Source of the DNA: an uncultured Verrucomicrobiota bacterium
GTDB lineage: Bacteria; Verrucomicrobiota; Kiritimatiellia; RFP12; UBA1067
Direction of reading: 5' to 3'
Assembly (NCBI GenBank): GCA_945947925.1
Contig: CAMEZU010000119.1
Span: 1 to 5,962 of the forward strand
Length of the DNA stretch: 5,962 nucleotides
Shown here: positions 1-5,088 of the stretch, one piece after another
Layout of the letters: the number at the start of each line of letters is the position of its first letter
Numbering within the stretch: position 1 is the stretch's first letter
Notes under the pieces: model-generated
The model's database searches: none
What the model was told of the DNA's origin: nothing
The model's input: only the letters and a program-made list of their open reading frames with translations
Program-made: the position numbers and the translations under genes

Positions 1-87
1 GCACAGGGATTGATCTGCTCCGCGTGTCTCGGGAACATGGTTGACGATTACGGCGCTGAATGGTTCTACGCCGAATACCGCATTTGA
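1..87 (+). CDS. C-terminal end of an unidentified protein (5' truncated by window edge)
   Basis: Frame 1 is open from the first base to a TGA at 85-87 and gives 28 residues containing a CSAC cysteine pair (C-x-x-C) and an aromatic, acidic tail ending in WFYAEYRI. The other two forward frames close within about 45 bases. The composition looks like real coding sequence, but the fragment is too short to assign a family. The CxxC could be structural or metal-binding; that is only a guess. No convincing intrinsic terminator follows it, and nearly 500 bp separate it from the next promoter, so it is probably not part of the downstream operon. Confidence 0.4.
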   Translation, partial: AQGLICSACLGNMVDDYGAEWFYAEYRI

Positions 88-223
88 GTTTCTCGCCATG
101 CCCTCTCTTTTGGCCTGCGGCGCAAAACACGGAGGGAATGAGAGGTTGGGTGGCTCCGGACAATTGGATTGTTCGAATCGTCGAATGTTCAGAGTGTTCG
201 CTTGTGCTGGTTGATGCGTAAAA

Positions 224-349
224 GGGGAAAGGGGCGAAGCTCCAACACTCCCAAATGAACAGGAAACAATAGGGGCGGGGTTTGGCAGATGGATAGTGAA
301 TGGGGGTTGCTGGGGTCTGACACCGTTGGTGGGGTTGTCAGTGGTGGGG
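224..349 (+). repeat. cluster of eight G-runs, possible G-quadruplex-forming zone
   Basis: Runs of four or more G occur at 224-227, 231-234, 272-275, 277-280, 302-306, 312-315, 331-334 and 346-349 on the + strand, unlike the rest of the window. Several loops between runs are long (11-37 nt), so a stable G-quadruplex is only a possibility. The last three runs sit in related units: TTGCTGGGGTC (307-317), then TTGGTGGGGTT (326-336) and GTGGTGGGGTT (341-351), which points to local duplication or to the edge of a degenerate repeat element. Confidence 0.4.
317..341. repeat. short inverted repeat CTGACA...TGTCAG
   Basis: CTGACA at 317-322 is the exact reverse complement of TGTCAG at 336-341, with a 13-nt loop that itself contains the competing small hairpin CACC-GTT-GGTG (321-331). 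The flanking G-rich sequence resembles the hairpins next to REP-associated Y1 transposase genes as I remember them, but no transposase follows. A mobile-element relic is an inference of low certainty. Confidence 0.35.
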
Positions 350-351
350 TT
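327..351 (+). repeat. 10-bp direct repeat TGGTGGGGTT, two copies 15 bp apart
   Basis: TGGTGGGGTT is present at 327-336 and again at 342-351, separated by five bases (GTCAG). A related copy (TGCTGGGGTC) lies at 308-317. This is a short imperfect tandem array of G-rich units. Its role is unknown; it could be a remnant of a REP-like element or simple slippage duplication. Confidence 0.5.
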
Positions 352-364
352 CATTCCTATTTGA

Positions 365-370
365 TATACT
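365..370 (+). promoter_or_regulatory. -10-like hexamer TATACT upstream of the short ORF
   Basis: TATACT differs from the TATAAT consensus by one base and lies eight bases before the ATG of the short ORF. No good -35 box is found at 16-18 bp spacing: TTGTCA at 335-340 is 24 bp away, which is too far. It could belong to a leaderless transcript, but the support is weak. Confidence 0.2.
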
Positions 371-377
371 ATGCCGC

Positions 378-488
378 ATGAGGGAACGGCGACATTTCCG
401 CACCGACTGTTCATCCCCCGCCAAGATGTTCTTCGAGGAGATTGAGGTCGACGGCCACCGCATGCGGCGGTTCGAACAGGTCGGCTGA
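378..488 (+). CDS. short ORF of 36 codons, hypothetical peptide or gene remnant
   Basis: An ATG at 378 opens a 36-codon frame ending in TGA at 486-488. The peptide is highly charged, with the start MRERRHFRTDC and later FFEEIEVDGHRMRRFEQVG. From about codon 12 nearly every third position is G or C, the bias of the neighbouring true genes, which argues that this was or is coding. There is no Shine-Dalgarno sequence. A TATACT -10-like hexamer at 365-370 would place a transcript start at about the ATG, so it could be leaderless. I do not recognise the family. Alternatives are the remnant of a decayed gene or transposase, or chance. Confidence 0.3.
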   Translation: MRERRHFRTDCSSPAKMFFEEIEVDGHRMRRFEQVG

Positions 489-521
489 AGGAACCGACCG
501 ACGGACACAAGATCTGGCGAT

Positions 522-560
522 TTGACAAATTCTTTACAAACATTTGACACGACAATGACA
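522..560 (+). promoter_or_regulatory. four 11-bp-phased direct repeats: probable OmpR/PhoB-family response-regulator operator
   Basis: TTGACA (522-527), TTTACA (533-538), TTGACA (544-549) and ATGACA (555-560) start exactly 11 bp apart. A fifth, imperfect CGGACA lies at 565-570, one base out of register. Read on the minus strand the units are TGTCAT, TGTCAA, TGTAAA and TGTCAA. Direct repeats with one-helical-turn spacing are what PhoB/PhoP/OmpR-type winged-helix regulators bind: the E. coli Pho box repeats CTGTCAT-like heptamers every 11 bp, and Bacillus PhoP uses TTAACA/TTTACA-like hexamers with similar spacing. The repeats end about 22 bp before a -10-like element and precede an operon that encodes a regulator of this family, so autoregulation is likely. 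The identity of the binding protein is an inference. Confidence 0.65.
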
Positions 561-580
561 ATTACGGACAAAGGAAATGC

Positions 581-588
581 TTTAATAT
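581..588 (+). promoter_or_regulatory. probable -10 element (TTTAATAT) of the operon promoter
   Basis: TTTAATAT contains TAATAT (583-588), a fair match to TATAAT, and TTTAAT (581-586). No TTGACA lies at 17 bp from it; the expected -35 position (about 558-565) is at the downstream edge of the 11-bp repeat array. That fits an activator-dependent promoter in which bound regulator replaces a weak -35. Transcription would start at about 594-596, giving a leader of about 46 nt before the ATG at 641. This start would also exclude the alternative in-frame ATG at 587. Confidence 0.45.
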
Positions 589-622
589 GTGCGTCGTCAG
601 GCAATACCGCCGGACGGAACAC

Positions 623-631
623 GGAAAGGAG
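623..631 (+). promoter_or_regulatory. ribosome binding site that decides the start of the DUF4139 gene
   Basis: GGAAAGGAG at 623-631 contains AAGGAG, nine bases before the ATG at 641. It selects that ATG over the in-frame ATG at 587, which has only a poorly spaced AAGG and lies inside the probable -10 element. Confidence 0.7.
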
Positions 632-640
632 CATGTCAGA

Positions 641-2266
641 ATGAAAAGCCTGATCGTTGCAGCAGTTGCGATTCATGCGTTGGCCGTGGGTGCGGGCGAC
701 GCGGCGCCGATTGTCAAAGTTGGACTCTACAAGAACGGACTTGCCGTCGTGACGCGCAAGGTCGCACCGGATTCGACCGGCACGGCGGTGGTTGACGGCT
801 CGGCGCGTCCCGCCTACGGCACATTCTGGCATTCCGCCGAGAAGCCGGTGACGGTGACGCGCACGACCGCACGGGACGGCGTCACGGTCTCGTTTCGTGC
901 GGCGCCCGATTTCGCACCCGTTCTCGCCGAGGCCGAGAAGGATGGAACTGTTGAGGCGACGGCTTACACCGTCGGCGAGAAGGATCGCATCTTCACGGCG
1001 TCCGGCAAGCTGATCGTCGACAGCAACCCGACGACAAGCGCCGCGTATCCAAATGCGTCCTGGTCCGGCAATCCCGCCACCGGCGATATGCTGACTCTGC
1101 AGCTCAAGAACGGCTCGAAGGTGAATATTCCAAAGGGATTGAAGGTTTCCGTGAAAGGCGCGGCCGGCTGCGAATCCTGGCTGTTCGCGGGAACGGACCA
1201 GCCGTTTGCTATCGAGTACCTTTCGGCCGGTGCGTGTTGGACACCGTCTTACCGGCTTGCCTTCGGTGAGGATGGGAAGGGCATGCTCTTTATGTCCGCC
1301 GACGTGCGCAATGAGCTGGCGGATTGGAAGGATGTGGAGCTTTCGCTCATCTCGGGCTTTCCCAATCTTAAGTTCGCGAACGTGCCGTCACTTCTCGGCG
1401 GCGGCGTGGATTTCACCGTCTATAAGAACGCCGTTGAGGCGGCGGAGGGCGGTGATCAGCAACCGTGGTACTATGGGCGCAAGGCGAAACTCGGCGGCGT
1501 GATGTCCCAGAGCGTGATGAGCAATTGCGCGTTTGGTGGCGCTGCCGCGCCGAATGCGGCTGCCTATGGCGCGGTAGAGATGGGCGCAGGATCGGATATC
1601 CATTACCGTGAAGTCGGCAAGGTGACGCTCGGGAAGGGCGAGACGCTGACATTGCCGCTCGGGGCGAAGGAGACGAAGGTCGAGCGTCTCGTGGACTGGG
1701 ATCTTAATGACCGCCGTGATTTCTGGGGACGGCTCGTGGAAGAGGAATTCAAGCCCGAGCTTTGGGATGCCGTCAAGGTGAGAAATCCATTCGCCTTTCC
1801 GCTGACAACTGCGCCGATGGAGGTCGTCGAGCAGGGACGCATCCTTGGGCAGAGTCCTTGCGCGTGGACGAATCCTGGCGATGAGGCGATTGTGAAGGTG
1901 ACGAAGGCGCTGTCGGTGAAGGGCTCATACGAAGAGCGTGGAGCCGGTAAGACTCTCACCAATGAGATGTTGTCTTCGCTTGGTGTGGGGGAACGATTCC
2001 GTTTCAACGGTTTTGATTACCGCAAGGAGGTTGTGACGGCCTCGATGAAGCTCACGAATTTCCGCAAGGAAACGGCGAAGCTGCGCGTGAAGAAGACTTT
2101 TTCGGGCGAGCTGGTGAAAAGCGATGTTGAGCCGACAAAGCGGCACGATCCGCCGCCGGCCGATGGGCGCGTCAATGCCGTCCACGAGTTGACGTGGGAA
2201 TTCGAGCTCAAGGCGGGCGAAACGAGGGACGTGTCGTTTACCTACTGGCTCTGGGTCAGGATGTAA
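641..2266 (+). CDS. secreted DUF4139 (MuiA-like) domain protein
   Basis: This is a 541-residue exported protein of unknown biochemical function. I chose the ATG at 641 because AAGGAG precedes it by nine bases and the protein then begins with a clean signal peptide (MKS, hydrophobic core LIVAAVAIHALAV, likely cleavage near residues 18-22). The longer in-frame start at 587 would put 18 polar residues before the signal. Residues 24-55 (VKVGLYKNGLAVVTRKV) resemble the N-terminal DUF4140-type strand region. Residues 190-240 (IEYLSAGACWTPSYRL, then DWKDVELSLISGFPNL) and 325-430 (KVTLGKGETLTLPL; WDAVKVRNPF; a segment around MEVVEQGRILGQS) match the hallmarks of DUF4139, the family annotated as mucoidy inhibitor MuiA-like. 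The C-terminus (LTWEFELKAGETRDVSFTYW) is the usual final beta strand pair. A Gly/Ala/Asn-rich low-complexity stretch (about 284-318) interrupts the core. Cysteines at about 177, 199, 296 and 407 could form disulfides. It is the first gene of the operon, 18 bp before the VWA gene, so a joint envelope role with that protein and the kinase is inferred. Confidence 0.83.
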   Translation: MKSLIVAAVAIHALAVGAGDAAPIVKVGLYKNGLAVVTRKVAPDSTGTAVVDGSARPAYGTFWHSAEKPVTVTRTTARDGVTVSFRAAPDFAPVLAEAEKDGTVEATAYTVGEKDRIFTASGKLIVDSNPTTSAAYPNASWSGNPATGDMLTLQLKNGSKVNIPKGLKVSVKGAAGCESWLFAGTDQPFAIEYLSAGACWTPSYRLAFGEDGKGMLFMSADVRNELADWKDVELSLISGFPNLKFANVPSLLGGGVDFTVYKNAVEAAEGGDQQPWYYGRKAKLGGVMSQSVMSNCAFGGAAAPNAAAYGAVEMGAGSDIHYREVGKVTLGKGETLTLPLGAKETKVERLVDWDLNDRRDFWGRLVEEEFKPELWDAVKVRNPFAFPLTTAPMEVVEQGRILGQSPCAWTNPGDEAIVKVTKALSVKGSYEERGAGKTLTNEMLSSLGVGERFRFNGFDYRKEVVTASMKLTNFRKETAKLRVKKTFSGELVKSDVEPTKRHDPPPADGRVNAVHELTWEFELKAGETRDVSFTYWLWVRM

Positions 2267-2272
2267 GTTGGG

Positions 2273-2279
2273 AAGGAGG
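2273..2279 (+). promoter_or_regulatory. strong ribosome binding site of the VWA gene
   Basis: AAGGAGG at 2273-2279 is a near-complete Shine-Dalgarno sequence five bases before the ATG at 2285. It is the strongest in the operon and suggests high translation of the VWA protein relative to the kinase, which has almost none. Confidence 0.75.
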
Positions 2280-2284
2280 ATAAT

Positions 2285-3598
2285 ATGAATCGTATGTTCT
2301 TCTTGGTGTTGTCAGCGGTTGGCGTGGTTGTCGCGGAGGCGGGCGTGAACTGTCGCGTGGAACCAGATTACGGCGTGCGCGAAGCCGACAAGCCCGGCAC
2401 CGCGTATGTGAAGGTGACGCTGGCCGCAGACATGGTCGCGGCGAAGAGCCGTCCGTCGGTGAACCTCGCAATCGTTCTTGACCGCTCTGGCTCGATGCAT
2501 GGCGCGGCAATTGAACGGGCGCGCGAAGCGGCGTGCGAAGCCGTGAAGCGGCTGGATGAACGCGACATCATTTCCGTGGTTGCCTATGACGATGTTACCG
2601 AAACGGTCGTTCCGGCGCAACGCGTGGTGGACCGCGAGGGCATCATCGCGAAGATCCGCCGCATTGAGGCCCGTGGCATGACGGCGCTCTTCGCCGGCGT
2701 CGCGGCGGGGGCATCGGAGCTGGCGAAGTTTCGCAGCACGTGCGAGATCAGCCGCGTACTGCTCCTTTCCGACGGACAGGCCAATGTGGGCCCTTCGACT
2801 GCCGAGGAACTTGGACGCTACGGGGCGATGCTGATGAAGGATGGCATTGCCGTCTCGACGGTCGGTCTCGGCAATGGCTATAACGAGGACCTGATGACGC
2901 GACTGTCGCAGAAGTCGGATGGCAACAGTTATTATGTAGCCGACAGCGAAGGCCTGACGAAGGTCTTTGCGTCCGAACTCGGTGACGTCCTCTCGGTCGC
3001 GGCGACCAAGGTGCAGCTGAAGGTCCGCTTCGGCGAGGGCTTCGTGCCGGTGCAACTGGTCGGACGCGACGGACGCATCGCCGACGGCGTTGTTACGATC
3101 GACCTCAACCAGCTCTACGGCGGACAGGAGAAGTACGTGATCGTCAAGTGCGACGCCGCGCCGGGGAAGGCGGGTGACGCACGTGAAATCGCCAAAGCGG
3201 AGGTGTCCTACGACGATGCCACCTCGGACGGACAGCGCGTTGCTACGGGGGTTGCCGCCGTGACCTATTCAACTGATCCCGCGGCCGTTGCGGCGAGCGT
3301 CAACCGGAATGTCGTGAAGGAACGCGTCCTCAATGAGAACGCCCTGCGGCTTGAAGGCGCGATTCGCGCGGCGGACAAGGGCGATTTTGAAAACGCTCAG
3401 CGGCTCATCCGCGAGAGTCAGGCCGCTGTCGAAGACGTGGGGAAAAGTGTCGACGGGATGGAAGAGCTGATGCAGGAAGAGATGGATACGCAGGCAAGGA
3501 ATGCGGCGGAATTCAAGTCAAGAAACTGGTCGGGGTCTGTTCGCAAGAGGGCGAAAACAAAGTCGTTCCAGTTGTTCAATCAACAGATAAGCAAGTGA
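2285..3598 (+). CDS. secreted von Willebrand factor type A (VWA) domain protein
   Basis: This is a 437-residue exported VWA protein. The signal peptide is MNRM plus the core FFLVLSAVGVVV, with an AEA site giving cleavage after about residue 19. The VWA fold spans about 58-235 and carries a complete MIDAS metal site: DRSGS at 66-70 (D66, S68, S70), T133 in GMTAL, and D163 in LLLSDGQANVG. It should therefore bind a divalent cation and a protein ligand. A beta-rich segment follows (about 240-330), then a charged, helical C-terminal region (about 335-410) and a basic tail. The order is like that of bacterial VWA proteins annotated as Ca-activated chloride channel-like or YfbK-like, but without a visible YfbK N-terminal domain. 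No C-terminal membrane anchor or lipobox is visible, so it is probably periplasmic or secreted. Its stop overlaps the kinase start by 4 bp. A natural guess is that it binds the DUF4139 protein or the kinase sensor domain; nothing in the sequence proves this. Confidence 0.92.
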   Translation: MNRMFFLVLSAVGVVVAEAGVNCRVEPDYGVREADKPGTAYVKVTLAADMVAAKSRPSVNLAIVLDRSGSMHGAAIERAREAACEAVKRLDERDIISVVAYDDVTETVVPAQRVVDREGIIAKIRRIEARGMTALFAGVAAGASELAKFRSTCEISRVLLLSDGQANVGPSTAEELGRYGAMLMKDGIAVSTVGLGNGYNEDLMTRLSQKSDGNSYYVADSEGLTKVFASELGDVLSVAATKVQLKVRFGEGFVPVQLVGRDGRIADGVVTIDLNQLYGGQEKYVIVKCDAAPGKAGDAREIAKAEVSYDDATSDGQRVATGVAAVTYSTDPAAVAASVNRNVVKERVLNENALRLEGAIRAADKGDFENAQRLIRESQAAVEDVGKSVDGMEELMQEEMDTQARNAAEFKSRNWSGSVRKRAKTKSFQLFNQQISK

Positions 3599-5088
3599 AA
3601 AGACCCAATACGATAACAGCGGTTCTGCTGATCGTCGCGCCCGCCCTGGTTCTGGGGTGGGGCGCGGCGCGTCAGCTCCGGGATGATATCGTTCGCGGCG
3701 ATCGGTTTATGGACGAGGTGCTGGTTGATGGCAAAATCGTTGCACCATTGCAGTCGGTGGTTGAGCAGGCGAAGTTGGCGGCTCAACGGGCGGTAGAGTC
3801 CCTGCCGCTGTCGGCAACGGCCGACGAGTTCGCCGCCGTAGCGCAGACAAATGCGGTTGTTCGCAATGTCTTTAGCTGGAAGTCGGGTGAAATTGTGTAT
3901 CCTCTGGAGAAGGGGGCTACGCAAGAGGAGCGGCGTTTCCGCGACCGTTACGTGACGCTGTTTGACGATGGCTTCAAGGATCCCGTGGATGAGATGGGAC
4001 AACGCATTCCGTCGGCATCGTCCTTTACGTGGAGGACGTGGTACGAAGGTGATCGGCTTTCGTTCATCGGCTGGATGCGGCAGGGCGATGGCGAAGTGCG
4101 GGGCGTTGAGCTTGAGACGGTGAAGGTCCTATCCGAGTTCCTGTCGGTCATCAAACGGAATCTGCCGAACGGCCTTGCGGTCGAGTTGCGGGACGGGTTT
4201 GGCAAATGTGTTGTCCGTACACGGGCGCATCGTCCCGAAGAGATGTCACCCGAGCTGGCGCTCGACATTGGACTTCCGGGTTACACGCTGGCAGTCTGGC
4301 GCGTCGTGCCGAGAAGTCATGCTTTACGTTATCTGACAACATTGCTACCACCATTTCTGGCGCTGGTGCTGGGAGGAGTGCTGCTCGTGCTTGAGATTAC
4401 GCGGGAGCGCCGCGAGTCGATGTTGAAGACGGGTTTTGTCTCAAATGTTTCGCACGAGCTCAAGACGCCGCTGACGGCGGTCCGTCTGTCGGCGGAGATG
4501 TTGCGCGAGGGGCGTGTCAAGGAAGAGGCGCAAGCGCGTTATCTGGAGGTTATTGTCCGTGAGAGCGAACGGCTCACGCGGCTCGTCGACAACGTGTTGG
4601 ATTTTGGACGGCTTGAGCGCGGGCGCCGCAAGTTCAATCTGGAGGCGCGCGACGTGAACGAACTTTTGTCCGTCGCGGAGGCGCAGCGTCCGCGCGTCGA
4701 AGCGGCGGGGTTGACGCTGATGGTGTGTTCGGCGCCGATGCCCGTGATGCGCACGTTTGATCTGGATGCCGTTGGACAAGTACTCGTTAATCTCATCGAC
4801 AATGCGGTAAAGTATGCCGCGAGTGGCAAGATGGTTGAGGTGTCCGTCAGCGAGCGCGGCGAAATCACGGTCGCGGATCGCGGTCCGGGAATTGCGGCGA
4901 AGCACCGTTCGCGGATCTTCGAGCGTTTTTATCGTTGTGACGATTCGATCACCGCGAAGTCGTCCGGCAGTGGACTCGGCCTCAGCATTGCGAGCCGGCT
5001 GATGGCGGGTATGGGCGGCAAACTTGTGTTCGCGCCGCGTGCTGGCGGAGGCGCGGTCTTCACCATCAAGTTCGGAGAAAAGGCATGA
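3595..5088 (+). CDS. membrane sensor histidine kinase (HisKA + HATPase_c, PhoR/BaeS-like)
   Basis: This 497-residue kinase starts at GTG (3595), within the GTGA that overlaps the VWA stop. It has little Shine-Dalgarno, so translation is probably coupled. Membrane segment 1 is about 7-24 and segment 2 about 245-267. Between them lies an extracytoplasmic sensor domain of about 220 residues of no family I recognise. The dimerisation/phosphoacceptor box is FVSNVSHELKTPLTAV (281-296) with H287. The ATP-binding domain shows the N box NLIDNAVKY (399-407, N403), G1 DRGPGI (428-433), F box IFERFYR (441-447) and G2 GSGLGL (458-463), all intact. Only about 13 residues separate segment 2 from the phosphoacceptor helix, and I see no HAMP or PAS domain there. 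It should autophosphorylate on H287 and pass the phosphate to the regulator encoded next. The signal is unknown. The H-box is PhoR-like, but no pst or phoU gene is nearby, so I do not call it phoR. Confidence 0.96.
   Translation: MKRPNTITAVLLIVAPALVLGWGAARQLRDDIVRGDRFMDEVLVDGKIVAPLQSVVEQAKLAAQRAVESLPLSATADEFAAVAQTNAVVRNVFSWKSGEIVYPLEKGATQEERRFRDRYVTLFDDGFKDPVDEMGQRIPSASSFTWRTWYEGDRLSFIGWMRQGDGEVRGVELETVKVLSEFLSVIKRNLPNGLAVELRDGFGKCVVRTRAHRPEEMSPELALDIGLPGYTLAVWRVVPRSHALRYLTTLLPPFLALVLGGVLLVLEITRERRESMLKTGFVSNVSHELKTPLTAVRLSAEMLREGRVKEEAQARYLEVIVRESERLTRLVDNVLDFGRLERGRRKFNLEARDVNELLSVAEAQRPRVEAAGLTLMVCSAPMPVMRTFDLDAVGQVLVNLIDNAVKYAASGKMVEVSVSERGEITVADRGPGIAAKHRSRIFERFYRCDDSITAKSSGSGLGLSIASRLMAGMGGKLVFAPRAGGGAVFTIKFGEKA
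5074..5083 (+). promoter_or_regulatory. ribosome binding site of the response regulator, inside the kinase gene
   Basis: GGAGAAAAGG at 5074-5083 lies in the last codons of the kinase, with GGAG seven bases before the ATG at 5085. Together with the ATGA overlap it allows both re-initiation and independent loading, which fits a regulator made in excess over its kinase. Confidence 0.65.

Larger units (their letters stand above)
88..521. other. intergenic region without a long gene
   Basis: About 430 bp separate the upstream gene fragment from the operon promoter. Neither strand carries a convincing long gene; the minus-strand reading that crosses this area runs through the promoter and into the downstream gene and looks like a shadow. 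The stretch holds a cluster of G-runs (224-349), a 10-bp direct repeat, a small inverted repeat (317-341) and a 36-codon ORF (378-488), each listed separately. I see no tRNA, rRNA or recognisable riboswitch. The GTTCGAATC at 171-179 resembles a tRNA T-loop but has no matching T-stem. Confidence 0.6.

Noticed and set aside
161..190. Possible tRNA fragment from the GTTCGAATC motif
   Set aside because: The bases flanking the T-loop-like motif do not pair as a T-stem, and no anticodon or acceptor arm can be drawn.
138..221. 27-codon ORF after GGAGGG, with a CSEC motif
   Set aside because: The GGAGGG is only one base from the ATG, too close to act as a ribosome binding site, and the codon usage shows no clear coding bias.
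371..379. ATGCCGCAT shared between 371-379 and the centre of the 3' palindrome (5852-5860)
   Set aside because: Nine-base matches are expected many times by chance in a window of about 6 kb, and the flanking sequences do not match.
522..549. The TTGACA at 522 or 544 as an ordinary sigma-70 -35 box
   Set aside because: Neither copy has a TATAAT-like hexamer 16-18 bp downstream; the only good -10 (581-588) is more than 30 bp away. The 11-bp phasing of four units is better explained as an operator.
587..640. Upstream in-frame ATG at 587 as the start of the DUF4139 protein
   Set aside because: It would place 18 polar residues before a clean signal peptide, has only a badly spaced AAGG, and lies inside the likely -10 element. 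The ATG at 641 has AAGGAG nine bases upstream.
338..832. Long open frame on the minus strand across the promoter region and the start of the DUF4139 gene
   Set aside because: It overlaps the 11-bp repeat array, the operon promoter and the signal-peptide codons of a well supported gene. Its Arg/His/Ser-rich translation has the look of an antisense shadow and no recognisable domain.
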